A DNA stretch of 64,000 nucleotides, from assembly GCA_013350335.1 (NCBI GenBank), contig CM023539.1:33094631-33158630 (forward strand), read 5' to 3'. The DNA comes from Chimonanthus salicifolius (lineage: Eukaryota; Streptophyta; Magnoliopsida; Laurales; Calycanthaceae). Both the position numbers and the translations under genes were made by a program. The notes under the pieces were generated by a model. That model did no database searches, had not been told where the DNA came from, and was given only the letters and a program-made list of their open reading frames with translations. Below, one piece after another: positions 22,600-33,487 of the stretch. Position 1 is the first letter of the stretch. Each line of letters begins with the position of its first letter.

Positions 22600-25500
22600 G
22601 GGTACAACTTCTATATCACGTCCTTCCGGTTCCAAGTAGATCCCTCCACTCCATGGTGTTGCCGCAGTACATGCACTAAGTGGATGGTCTTACCTCGAAG
22701 AATCTTCTCTCTCGAACCCAAAATCTTCACTGGCTTTTCTTCACAAGTCGAGTCCTCTGTAACCTCAACATCTTCCCAATTCACACATGTGAAAGGTCAG
22801 AAAGATATTTTCAGAGCATGGACACGTGGAAGACGTTGTGAACTCGAGCGAGTTGAGGTGGAAGTTCAAGTTGGTAAGCCACCTCTCCAACTCTACCCAT
22901 GATTTCAAATGGCCCATTATATGTTAGCGAAATTTTCATTTGCTTCCGAATTTCTGAATACCACGACGATGACAGATCTTATGGAACACATGATCCTCAA
23001 CTGCAAATTGCAGACGTCTACGTCTACGACCAGCGTAATACTTTTGTTGACTTTGTGTTGTGCTTAACCTCTGCTGGACTAATGTCACCTTTTTAGTTGT
23101 TTCTCTAATCATCTCTGGCCCCAAAATAACCTTATCACTGACTTCTGTCCAAGACAGAGGTGTCTGCCATATTAGGCTTCATAAGGTGCCATTTGAATAC
23201 TATATTGATAGCTATTATTATAAACAAACTCTACCATAGACAAATGGTCTTCCCAACTACCTTTCATGTCTAGCACACAAGCTCGAAGCATGTCCTCTAG
23301 AATCTGAATAGTCCCCTCAAACTTTTAGCTCAAGGCATCAGCAACCACATTAGCTTTCCCTGGGTGATAGGAGATCTCAAAGTTAATGTCCCCAAAGTAT
23401 TCCACTCACCTGCGCTGTTGTAAATTTAAGTCTTATTTGAGGCTACAGTGGTCAGAGAACACTTGAAAATGCTCACCAAACAAATAGTGCCACCAGATCT
23501 TTAAAGCAAAAACAATAGCAGTTAATTCCTTATTGTATGTGCGATAATTCTGTTCATTACTTTCAACTGTCTAGAACCATAAGCTACAACCTGATCCCTT
23601 TGCATTAATACACAACCCAAACCATCTTTGGTAGCATCACAATATACTATATAACCATGACCTCTTTCTGAAATTACTAACACTGGTGAGGATGTCAATC
23701 TTGTCATCAACTCCTGGAAAGCTTGTTCACAAGTTTCTCCCCAACAAATTTAACACCCTTCCTGGTCAGCCAAGTCATAGGTGATGCAAGTTTGGAGAAA
23801 TCTTTGATAAATCTCCTATAATATCCTACCAAACTGAAAAAGCTACGAATCTCGAAGATATTTCTTGGTCTTTCCCATTTAAGTACAGCCTCTACCTTGG
23901 CAGGATCCACTGCCACTCCTTCAGCCAAGACTACATGGCCTAAAAATTGTATTTCAACCAACCAAAAATCACATTTACTAAATTTGGCATGAAGTTGATG
24001 GTCTCTCAACAATTGTAAAATGATTCTCAAATGTCGTTCATGGTTTTTTTCCATAGGTGAATAAATCAGGATGTCATCAATAAAGATCTCAACAAACTTA
24101 TCCAGATAAGGTTGGAAGATCCTATTCATTAAGTCCATAAACGTTGCAGAAGCATTGGTCACTCCAAATGGCATCACAAAGAATTCATAAAGACTGAATC
24201 TTGTATGAAAGGCTATCTTGGCAATACCACATTCTCTGACTCTCAGTTGGTGGTAACCAAATCAAAGATCAATTTAGAGAAACACTTGGATCCTCTCAAT
24301 TTATCGAACAAGTCATCAATTCTTGGAAGGGGTATTTTTTTATAGTGACTTTATTCTGTCGTCTATACTCAATACAATGCCTCATCGAACCATCTTTCTT
24401 TTTTAACAAATAAGGATGGGGCTACCCAATGTGAAGTATTAGGTCGAATAAATGCAACTTTGGAGAAATCACTCAACTGATTTATCAACTCCTCCTGTTC
24501 TACTGGCGCAATACGATATGCATGCATAGATATAGGCGAGGTACCAGGAATCAAATCTATAGAAAATTCAACATCCCAATGAGGAGGTAAACCAATCAGT
24601 TTTTTTTCGGAAATACATCTGGGAATTCACCACCCTAGGTAACTGCATGTCTGAAAATTCTGAATTTTCCCAGCCTAAGCTACCTACCTGGTCAAAGACT
24701 CTTTTACAAGGCAAATAAGGTTCAGGGGTGAGACTTAATCTTTCACTAAAGGTTATACATGTAGATGTTCTACCAGATACTTTCCTCTTGAAAAAGTCTA
24801 AAATTACATTGAAAGTTGTCAACCAATCCATACCCAAAATAGCTTCAAAACCAAACATACCCAAAACTAGCATATCACTTTCTAAATTAAGTCCACCAAC
24901 TGCTATAACACAAGAACGGCAATTTTTGTTACTGTAGTGCATCTACCCAATGGTGTCGTAATATGCACAAGCGCAACTGATTCATCCATGTCTAAATCCA
25001 ACTTATCAACTAACATAGATGATATAAAAGGATACGATGCACCAGAGTCAAACAAAACTTTAGCCCAAGTGCCAAAAAATAAGGAGCATACCTTGCATAA
25101 CAACCGGTTCGATAATATCACCAACATGCGGAGTAACAGCATACACACGGCCCTGATTGGTTTGGGGTTGTCGCCCACGTCCTTTGTTTTGCTGATTTTC
25201 ATTCAGCGAAGGTGGATTTCCAGCATTCGACTATTTGGTTCAAAGCAATCCTTAGATATGTGACAGTGTTTACCACAATTATAACATCGTGGTTTCCTCA
25301 GCTGGTTGCACTTATTGGCCATATGGCCCCGCATTTTGCAACATTGCAATCGCTCCTGACCATAATTAGTTGCATTTCCAAAAGAAGAATTCTTTTGAGA
25401 AAAATGGCCAGTCTTTATTTTCTCATTCTGGGGCTAATAAGAACTCATTTTTCCAGACTCCTGTTTTGTTGCATCATGCAATCTGGCAACGATGCCTTCT

Positions 25501-25802
25501 ATCAACTTAGCTCTTTGGACAACTTCAGAAAAAGTGGCCAACCTCATCGGAATCAATGTTTATTGTATCACCTCGTTTAAATCCTGCTCAAATTTCCTTG
25601 CCATTAACATCTCATTTTTGACCAATTCAGGAGAATAACTGGCCAACTCAATAAATTTGGCCTTACATTGAGCCACTGTATCACTACCTTGACGAAGGTT
25701 CAAAAATTCCACCACATCTTCTCTAAGATTCTGAGTACTTTCACGATCTCCCATTTTAAGAGTAGCTACTACTTTGCCTCTACGATTGCCTTTTCCTGCC
25801 AT
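22600..25802 (-). pseudogene. Gypsy gag-pol of element B (broken, integrase mostly deleted)
   Basis: Gag starts at ATG 25802 (MAGKGNRRGKV) and is shortened before EFLNLRQGSDTVAQCKAKF. A CCHC knuckle CYNCGKHCHISKDC lies near 25255-25295. The protease has VLFDSGASYPFIS (near 25045-25085) and LGMDWL. RT includes [21 protein letters not shown] and FIDDILIYS (24050-24177). RNase H has VYCDATKDGLGC (near 23650), then a YHPGKANVVADAL-type end near 23340. Directly after it comes EGTIQILEDMLRAC, normally near the end of the integrase core, so roughly the first two thirds of integrase is gone. A C-terminal pol stretch continues to about 22600. Stops throughout. Confidence 0.85.
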
Positions 25803-26005
25803 ATCTGCATAATTAGATTGCACCAGTCTCACAAACATGCAAGAATTCAAATAGCAATCATCTACAGGGCTAACTAAGCTACACCACCGACACCAAAAAC
25901 TAACCTTCCGCTCTAAAAAGGATTTCTACAGCACTTAGCCTAAATAGAAAAACTAGATTCAACTTCTATAATCTTGGCCCAGCACAACCTAAGAGTTGAA
26001 CCAAA

Positions 26006-26018
26006 GCTCTGATAACCA
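26006..26018 (-). other. Primer-binding site of element B (initiator tRNA-Met)
   Basis: The plus strand GCTCTGATAACCA is the complement of TGGTTATCAGAGC: the initiator tRNA-Met 3' end with one inserted T, three bases from the LTR. It sets the strand of the element. Confidence 0.85.
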
Positions 26019-26021
26019 TAC

Positions 26022-28409
26022 TGTAAGGACCCATCCATTCTAACACAATGAACGGAGCCTTACACGAATCGAACACTATCCAATAACGGGAATAACATAT
26101 TCATGGTTCCATTTTTTTTTTCTCACAACTAACAATATTGCAAGTAACCAGAGTGCAGAATATTTCAAATGAATTAACCATGTCCATTAATCATCATTCC
26201 CATATAGGATCAGTCCTCATCTAGCATGGAATCAAACAATAGTCCAACAACTAAAATTTTCTATCAATAAAGAGGTCTAATCTTAAATCATACGATAAGT
26301 CCTACATCAAATCAAATCAAAGCTTCCCCAACTACAAGTTGGAAACAGAAGCAAAACTCAAACCCAAACTACAAATAAATCAAATGATACTTGTTGTGTC
26401 TCAATCCTCAAATAAAATCTAGAAAATTCCTAACAATGTAAAAACTACTACTTAAGCCAATGCTCCCAGCAAAGTCCATCCTACGGATTTGTCTGACAGG
26501 CTTCTCCTTTTAATGGATTTCAAGAAAACGTCGGGGATGCGCTCTATGCCCAGTGAAGGAAATAATCATACAAGAATTATGCATATAACAATATCAAGTA
26601 AGCATACAACAATAAATCCGAATAAATTTAAACATTATCTTACAAAAATGCATGGTCATGTTATGATGCAATTATGATGCACGCGTCCCCTACCCATGCA
26701 TCTCAACGAACGAAACCAATCAACGAATCATGCCAAGCTCAACTTAGCTAAGCATAGCACATGTGCACAAATAGTCATAACCCAACAAATATGCACGACG
26801 AATGTCCACAAGGGAGTGCAAAGCAATCGAAGCAAGAGCCCAACGAATGTGCACGATGAATGTCCCCAAAGGAGTGCAGGGTTAATGACTCGAATCAACA
26901 ATACAAATCACCCACCCAAACGTGGATGCTCATGCATTACGAGTCAACAAATATCTCATACATGAATGCCATGTCATGTATGATAAATGATTAATAATAT
27001 AACATGTGTTAACAAATCCAATAAACACATGACCAATATAACATGTGTTAATAATTTCAATGAAAACACGACGAATAATAAATATAACATGTGTTGACAA
27101 TTTCAATATACACATGATATCCAACCAAGGCATTCACAAGATGCTGATACTATCATTCAATGAACGATCCAAACATTCAAATTAGATTTCAAAATGATAA
27201 AGCATAATCAAAATGGTTCAATAGACAACGTTAAGTTCCCTCACCTAAACTTTGCAATTTATCAAGTTTAGATTCCAACAAGCTTCAGGTCCCCGAATTT
27301 ACTTTTTGGGGAAAACTAGGAGAGAGAGCTCCGACTCATCCTCCAAGACTTGCACGAATTGTGTAACTCGTGTATGCCTCTTGTGGATTATTTATAGGCC
27401 TCTCTTTGAATTATTATCTTAATACCCCTACCTCCTTAATAAAAATAACAAATCTTAAGGGTAACAGAGACCTTTTATTTTTAAATAGCAAGGAAGTAGC
27501 CAATTCTACTTGTATTCTTATGGGATTTTCGAAAATCCCTTGCTATTCCCTCTCTTGGGCGTGCATCCAAGCTGTGGGGCCCTTTGGCCCACACACTCAT
27601 GGCAATGAATTCTCTTGTAATCTAAAAAAGATCATGTGAGATCATGGCCGACCTACTCTCCAACTAAAAAAAATTCCAAGATCAATTGGACCTTTGCCAA
27701 ATTAAAATTTGTTTCAATTTGAAATCTTACTTTCTCAAAATAGGTTCTCTAATCAATCCCTTCCGAAAAATAAATTCACTTGGGTCCCACCAAAGCTAAA
27801 TTTCCTTTTTTTTAGATATTTATTTTCAAGTGGTTAATTTCTTAAACCACAAGATTTGAATATTTCAAAAATGGTATCCTTTATATTTTGCAATTTCTCT
27901 TCTAAGTTGTATTTTATAAAATAATTGGAGGATTCAATCACTAATATTTCAGAGATCACACAAAAAAATAAAAATACAGGTTTAGACAATTTAATAATTT
28001 TATCAGTATAAGTTTTCAAAATAATTAAAATTCTAAATTTAGAAGTTTTCCAAAAGTGAATCCAAAATTAAAATTTGGATAACAAAATTCAGATAAATTT
28101 CTTAACCATTGTGGTTCCCGATATCACACCAATGTTGAGATTTTTCTAAATTTGAAAAGTTTCCAAAAATAGACACCTGCTATTTTTGGAGCCCTCGTTT
28201 CAAAATTTTGTTTTCATCTCCAAACTTCAATTTAGACTACGAAAAACACATATTGGGGGTAAAGTTCAAAATTCTATTGTCTGACATACAATCAAACAAT
28301 TTCAAGCAATACCAAACAATTTTTACTAAAATAAGCAATTACTCGATTAGGAACTACCCAACTTAACTCTAACTCGAGCATGACCCACTAGTTTGGTCGG
28401 GTCGTTACA
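26022..28409 (-). mobile_element. 5' LTR of element B (uninterrupted)
   Basis: The plus strand reads TGTAAGGACCC at the left and GGTCGGGTCGTTACA at the right, 2,388 bp. It is the intact partner of the LTR at 15830-22530. It retains the empty target site GAATAATAAATA near 27075-27086, where the other LTR holds the E insertion. Confidence 0.92.
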
Positions 28410-28414
28410 GCTAT

Positions 28415-28734
28415 GGATACGTTGACATGCGAACTAAAGTGGTTGAAACACTTGCTTGGTGATCTTGGGATCTCTCATCCTTCAGGTATCACATTGTTCT
28501 GTGACAATCAAGCTGCATTACATATTTCAGAAAATCCCGTTTTCCATGAATGCACCAAACACGAGAGCTTGATTACCACTTTGTTTGTGAAAAGATCCAA
28601 TCCGAGCTCATTGCCCCTCAGCACATTCCTTCTAATGCTCAACATATGGACTTCTTCACTAAACCATTGGGCAAGGATTTATTTCATGGTTTGATTGGCA
28701 AGATCGACACTATTTCCATTCAGACTCCACTTTG
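28415..28734 (+). pseudogene. Copia RNase H C-terminus (right half of element A)
   Basis: Reads MDTLTCELKWLKHLLGDLG, then ITLFCDNQAALHISENPVF, then after a frame change a DYHFV stretch, and FFTKPLGKDLFHGLIGKI before the stop. These are the standard copia RNase H landmarks; the CDNQAA Asp is present. The polypurine tract and the LTR follow directly. Confidence 0.85.
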
Positions 28735-28740
28735 AGAGAG

Positions 28741-28940
28741 TATTAGAGTTGACTTACATCAATTAGCATCAAATTTTATTTAGGAATCCATTTTGTAATT
28801 ACTTCTCGTTCCATTTATTCTTTTATTATAACTTATTTTCATTTCTATTTTTTGTATTCTTCTCTATTTATATGATAATCATTTGGGTCTCTCTACAATT
28901 AAAGAGAGAACACAGGAAATCACTTTGTCCATTCTTAACA
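28741..28940 (+). mobile_element. 3' LTR of copia element A
   Basis: A 200-bp AT-rich unit from TATTAGAGTTGAC (family norm TGTTAGAG, so the second base is mutated) to ATTCTTAACA. It is preceded by TTTGAGAGAG as polypurine tract, directly after the pol stop, and holds a TTTATATGATAA stretch. Its right neighbour is unique AT-rich DNA up to the hAT element. No 5' partner is visible, so no target duplication can be checked. Confidence 0.65.
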
Positions 28941-29121
28941 AGTTAAATAGTTTCTAATATATATATATAATGAAGGGTTAAAATTTTTAAGAAGTTGACC
29001 CCACATGACCTGATTGCACCAGTAAATGTCATCGTTACCATTAAGACAATTGAATAGGATCAACCATCTTTAAAATTAAGTTGAAAATAAAAGAATCCCA
29101 CAAAACAAAATATCTTATATC

Positions 29122-30325
29122 TAGGGCTGCAACTCGGGTCGGGTTTTGGCCCGACCCGCATGACCCGACCCGAGAAATCATACGGGTCGGGTTACCATAG
29201 TCGGGTTGTAGGGTCGGGTCGGGTTGAGAAAAGAAAAACCCGACCGAAATTCAGGTCGGGTTGGGTTGAAGTTTTTAAATTTTAACCCGACCTGACCCGA
29301 CCCGAGAAAATCTGACCCGAGAAAATCCGACCCGACCCGACCCTATTCTCATAAGTTACTATAAAAGCTGCCTTACCCATATACCCCCAAATCTCAAACA
29401 AACCCTAGCAGACTCTTTCTTTTCCATTTTCCATTGATCCAGCTGACCGTTTTTCCCCCTTCCCTCGTCGCCTCCTCGTCGCCGCCGGTAATTTCTAATC
29501 TCTTGGAATCGCCTGCAATAGGAACTCAAAGTTTGAGAGAGGTTCATGAGTACTGCTCACCGTATTAGTGATGGAAGGAGCTCAGGTCTCCTTTTTACCC
29601 TTTTTGCCGCTCGATCTGAAAGTTTGAGATCTCTTCCTCCTCCGGTTCCTTGTTGTCATTGTTTTTCTTTTTCTTTTTATTTAATCTATCTTTACTTTCT
29701 TTTGCAGCTCTATTTTTTTTTCTTTGTCCAACTTCTTTGATTTTCTTTCTTTTTCGGCTTTGGGATGTTTTGTTTAGAAGAGAGAAGGATTTCTTAGTGA
29801 TGTGAAAAAAGATGACGAGTCTGAGATAAATCCATTGTTTAAACCCTTGATGTAAATTGAGGCATTTGTCTGAGAGAAACCCTTAAATACACCATTTTAA
29901 ATAGATTTTCGTATTTTTTTTTCTCTTTTCCCTTTTGCAGATTCTTTCTTCCATTCCAAATCTTCATTTTGTTTAATGCTGGTGTGCATGATGAAAATCA
30001 CAGGCGTATGTGAGATTGTGAGAACATCCAGGCTTTTCAACTTCTGTAAAGATGTCGGGAAATATATTTTTTAGTTTCTTGGGTGATTGATAAATAAATG
30101 TCAGCTGATAATCTGATACTTTCGTAGGGTTGCAACTCGGGTCGGGTTTTGTCGGGTTAAGGGTTGGGTCGGGTTGGGTTAAGGGTATTACAATCTCGGG
30201 TCGGGTCGGGTTCACTATCTCGGCTTTTTTATTCAGGTCGGATCGGGTTGGGTTCAATATGGAGTGAGTTGGGTTAGGGTTGGGTTTATTAAAACCCGGC
30301 CCGCTCGACCTGAGTTGCAGCCCTA
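29122..30325. mobile_element. Non-autonomous hAT element with GGGTCGGGTT subterminal repeats
   Basis: Terminal inverted repeats TAGGGCTGCAACTCGG and (right end, plus) ACCTGAGTTGCAGCCCTA. An exact 8-bp target duplication CTTATATC lies at 29114-29121 and 30326-30333. An 8-bp duplication and TAGGG-type ends identify the hAT superfamily. Both subterminal regions are dense in CGGGTCGGGTT and CCCGACCCGA words (29133-29342 and 30126-30300), probable transposase-binding sites. A second left-end-like copy starts at 30126. The 0.75-kb core has no long frame. It begins AAACCCTAGC and is pyrimidine-rich, resembling a plant 5' leader, so it may derive from the parent transposase gene or from a captured host sequence. 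Confidence 0.9.
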
Positions 30326-30333
30326 CTTATATC

Positions 30334-30890
30334 TATTATTAAGAATGGCAGAAAAATGTTATCCCACCCGACATAACATTTCTCAAATTTGATAATATCT
30401 AATTTTTAAATTAGTATTTAGAAGTGAAATTATTGAAGATTAAGATTAATGGATTTATTATCTAAACGAACATGCCCTTAAGGGTCAAGTTAGGTGAAAA
30501 TCAGATTTAGACATAATTAGGGTGTCTATAGAGAGTCACTTATGTATTTTATTTCAAATGCATTTTAGTTTTTTGAATTTTTTTATTGCAAAATTGTAAA
30601 AAGTATCTAAATCCATCATGTTGGACCAAAAAGGGCTCACTTAGGGTGAAAAGGTTTAATAATTAAAAAATTAAAATAATGAAAATTTGAAGAGATAAAA
30701 GGGTGACTTCATGAACTAGTTATTTTGACTTTTAACGATGTCATGTTTGTATTTTGGCCTTTCAGATACACCAATCACATTTGACTTTTTAACGATCTCA
30801 ATTTCTAGTTCTCAAAAATTTAAGAGCTTAAAAACATAATTTTATTGAAAAAAATGAGTTATTTTTTTAGTTTTATATTCATTCTTAGAC
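30334..30890. other. Intergenic, nothing recognised
   Basis: AT-rich sequence between the hAT target site and the SINE. I see no coding frame, RNA gene or repeat boundary. Confidence 0.6.
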
Positions 30891-30908
30891 TTTTCTAACA
30901 CATTTACT

Positions 30909-32200
30909 TTTTTTTTAAGACCCAGGAGAAATCTCAGACTGTAACGTCCCGCCCTTTTTCACTCGCTTTTTCCCGTAAATTCAGAGTATATTTTTTTTTT
31001 ATAAAAGAGTAGAGTGATAGAGCGCGGGACATCACGACGCGAGCTAAGACCGAACTTCCAAAGTCCGACCCTTAACTTGCCAACCCTATGTGTGTATGGA
31101 CTCAGTCCATAAAATGGTTCACACATAGCAATATCAAGATGCGAAATAAAAATCATAATCTGCGGAATCATAACATCAAAATGCGGAATCATAATAGAAT
31201 CAAGTTCTATTCCAATCAGATAGCAAAGTACGTCAGGTCTTTATCCATAATTAAAACATCACAATTATCAAATAAGAATACCAACCTTTTCTTGCTCTTC
31301 CAATCTTTCTTCTTTCCTTAGCCTCTTTCTTCTTCTTCTTGATCTTTCTCTTCCAATCTTCTACTTCCTTGCTCTTTGGGGTGAGAGAGGGAGAGAAAGA
31401 AATAAAACTCGGCAATGGGATTGTAAAAACCATGCACCCCCCTTTTGTCTCTCCTTTTATGCAATTCCAATTGATCAACATAGAAAGCATTAAGATAGAA
31501 ATTGCCATTCCTCTTTGCTTCCCTCTTTCTAAGCTTCCATTCAGCCCATGCTTGAGATAGCAATGCCGTGTACCCCTTTGTCTTAAATTGGTAATTGCCG
31601 ACCTCCCTTGCTTAATCTAGTAATTGCCAATCTCCCTTGATTATATAGCAATTGCCGACCTCCCTTGCTTATCTAGCAACCTCCCAATCGGCCAATGCTA
31701 AAAATAAATATAGCAATGCCGTGGGCCTTTCTTTTAATTTAGATATTTCTTTTATTTATTTTAAGATTATATGCATGCCCTTTTTAAAATATCCCATGCG
31801 CATAATCTTGGATATGATAATCCCTCCACACGGCCAAGGCAATCTTTTATTTTTAAATTTAGATATAATGCATCACTAAAATAATTCAACCCATTTAAAT
31901 TTTAATAAGACCATTTCTACCATTGATTGGGTCCTAATTGGGTCATGGCCCAATTCTTTATCCATTTAAGATCAAATCTAAAATTCACAATTAAAAATGG
32001 ATAAATTTCATAAAAATAATAAATTGAAAATCCGAAGTGTTACACAGACCCACCCCAACTTACACTTTGGTCATAGCTCTCCTAAAACTCCTGGGAAAGC
32101 GCCATAGATCTCACACTCAGATAAAAGCCACTGGGACTCGAACCCGTGATCTCTCCCTTCTCCAGAGTAGAAGCTACCAGCTGAGCTATCGAGTGGTGGG
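30909..32200 (-). mobile_element. tRNA-derived SINE, split by a solo LTR
   Basis: On the minus strand the 5' end at 32200 carries a tRNA-like head: box A region GATAGCTCAGCTGGTAGC and box B GGGTTCGAGTCCC (32125-32190). A body of about 110 bp follows and ends at a poly(A) run (30909-30917). The SINE proper is about 182 bp once the nested LTR (30940-32044) and one CAGAC are removed. An 18-bp target duplication with two mismatches flanks it: TTTTCTAACACATTTACT (30891-30908) and TTTTCCAACATATTTACT (32201-32218). SINEs are Pol III-transcribed, LINE-mobilised elements. Confidence 0.85.
30940..32044 (-). mobile_element. Short-form E-family solo LTR (copy E3)
   Basis: The plus strand starts TGTAACGTCCCGCCC and ends TCCGAAGTGTTACA, 1,105 bp, with target duplication CAGAC (30935-30939, 32045-32049) inside the SINE. 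Both ends match E2 in reverse orientation, but about 3.1 kb present in E2 (roughly 17770-20905) is absent, including the whole hairpin array. The frames at 31251-31563 come from the LTR. Pyrimidine-rich 'tcttcttcttcttgatctt' words lie near 31330. Confidence 0.92.
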
Positions 32201-32494
32201 TTTTCCAACATATTTACTATGTTGGACTAAAGTGGACTCTAATTAAATTATAATAGTCTCAAGGTTAAAGAATATTTTAAAAGCCACGAAAATTAAGAAG
32301 CTAAAAAATACAATCAAGGATTATAGGATAAATTTAAATTAACTCATATTTTGATATAATATTTTCAAATTTTATATTATTATAACCTAAAGTATAAAAT
32401 TTATAATTTACAGTTTTATTAAAATATATCATTTAATTTAGTAGATGTGATTTCTCTTGAAATTTTTTTTTTTTTAATTCACACATCCACTATA

Positions 32495-32642
32495 GTTTTT
32501 TTTTAAGACCAATGTGTTTAGGCCTCTTAGATCTAGTAACACTATAGGGAGTGGCCATTTTATGTTGAAAGTGACTTAAACCCAGGACCTCCCGTATTTG
32601 AGATGGGTTTTTTACTGCCACCGACCCTCAGGGGTTAACATT
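32495..32642 (-). mobile_element. Second SINE-like element
   Basis: Minus strand, about 148 bp, ending in TTGGTCTTAAAAAAAAA, the same tail type as the SINE at 30909 (GGGTCTTAAAAAAAAA). It has a box-B-like GGTCCTGGGTTTAAGTC stretch. Flanks TCCACTATA (32486-32494) and TCCACTATA (32643-32651) form a 9-bp target duplication. Box A is not convincing. Confidence 0.65.
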
Positions 32643-33159
32643 TCCACTATAATTAAAAGCAATGTTTTCATGACCGCAACAAGACTGATTTGGCAAGAAC
32701 TTCAGAAATGAAAACTCTATTTTAACACAATGAAAAAGTCAGTTTAATTTTAATAATATATTAATTTATTATTCAAAATAATTTGAATAAATAAATTAAC
32801 GATATTCAATATTATGATTATGGAAATCAAATTTATGTATTTTTTTCTGTTTGAGTCAAGATAATAAATTTAAAATTAATAGCTTGCTCCCTTTTAATTA
32901 TCTGTATCTTAATATGAAGTTGATAGTTCATATGTTTCGTGAGACTAACTTCTTGTAAATTCTTATATCAATAAGAATTTTTTATTTTGTAAGATTAATT
33001 GCTTTTATCTTAGGGTTGGTCTGGCGTGTTTTGACAAGTCATACTATATAATGATCACAAAAATTATATAAATTGATAGATTGGCATCATGTTAGTATTT
33101 AATTTTTAATATAAAAATAAATGCCGGCCATCCTAGCACGAGACTTTTTTTAAAGAGAC

Positions 33160-33487
33160 GGGATTTTAAAATTTTGTGAGAAGTTTATTTTATCCTTTAC
33201 CTTTTCGTATCCTCTTAAAAAAAAGTTCGAGTGGTGCATCTATGTGGTGAACTGAATGGTGTACCTGTGCGGTTTACTGCATAGTTGGACACTCTTTACC
33301 GAACAAGTGATGAGCTGCGAAATTAGTTAAAAATAAAAGTCAATAAGGAGTGCCCAGCTATGCGGTGAACTGCACAGGTGCACAGTTGGGTTCACCCCAT
33401 AAATGCACTACTAGAACTTTATTTTTTATGGGGATACAAAAGGGTGAAAGGTAAAATGGACATTTTATATAAAATTTTCAAATCCCC
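33160..33487. mobile_element. Foldback MITE upstream of the protease gene
   Basis: Nearly the whole unit is one imperfect inverted repeat. The left arm GGGATTTTAAAATTTT, then ...TTCGAGTGGTGCATCTATG, pairs with the right arm read in reverse, GGGGATTTGAAAATTTT, then ...TTCTAGTAGTGCATTTATG. The arms are about 145 bp around a spacer of about 35 bp. No target duplication could be fixed, so the superfamily is open. It lies about 0.7 kb upstream of the start codon. Confidence 0.75.

Larger units (their letters stand above)
15830..28409 (-). mobile_element. Ty3/gypsy retrotransposon B, two LTRs, internally deleted
   Basis: Minus-strand element. The 5' LTR is 28409-26022 (2,388 bp, sense TGTAACGACCCGACC...GGGTCCTTACA); the 3' LTR is 22530-15830 (about 2.4 kb without the nested E LTR). 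The target duplication is GCTAC (15825-15829) / GCTAT (28410-28414), one base changed, in the RNase H of copia element A. The primer-binding site is TGGTTATCAGAGC (26006-26018), initiator tRNA-Met with one extra T. The polypurine tract is AGGGGGTAGG next to 22530. The interior is only about 3.5 kb because most of integrase is missing. The two LTRs differ visibly (about one base in ten over the first 200), so the insertion is old. Confidence 0.92.
14639..28940 (+). mobile_element. Decayed Ty1/copia element A, split by element B
   Basis: Plus-strand copia pol remains appear on both sides of element B: RT at 14755-15500, the end of RT and the start of RNase H to 15829, then the rest of RNase H at 28415-28734. 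A purine-rich tract follows, then a 200-bp 3' LTR at 28741-28940 (TATTAGAG...TCTTAACA). The reading jumps cleanly across element B inside the conserved AEYHA/MDTLTCELKWLKHLL region of RNase H, which proves B inserted here. No 5' LTR, gag, protease or integrase was found upstream, so the element is 5'-truncated. Confidence 0.85.

Noticed and set aside
32125..32195. tRNA gene on the minus strand (box A and box B present)
   Set aside because: The head is followed by a SINE body with poly(A) and flanked by an 18-bp target duplication; the cloverleaf is incomplete, so it is a SINE head, not a functional tRNA.
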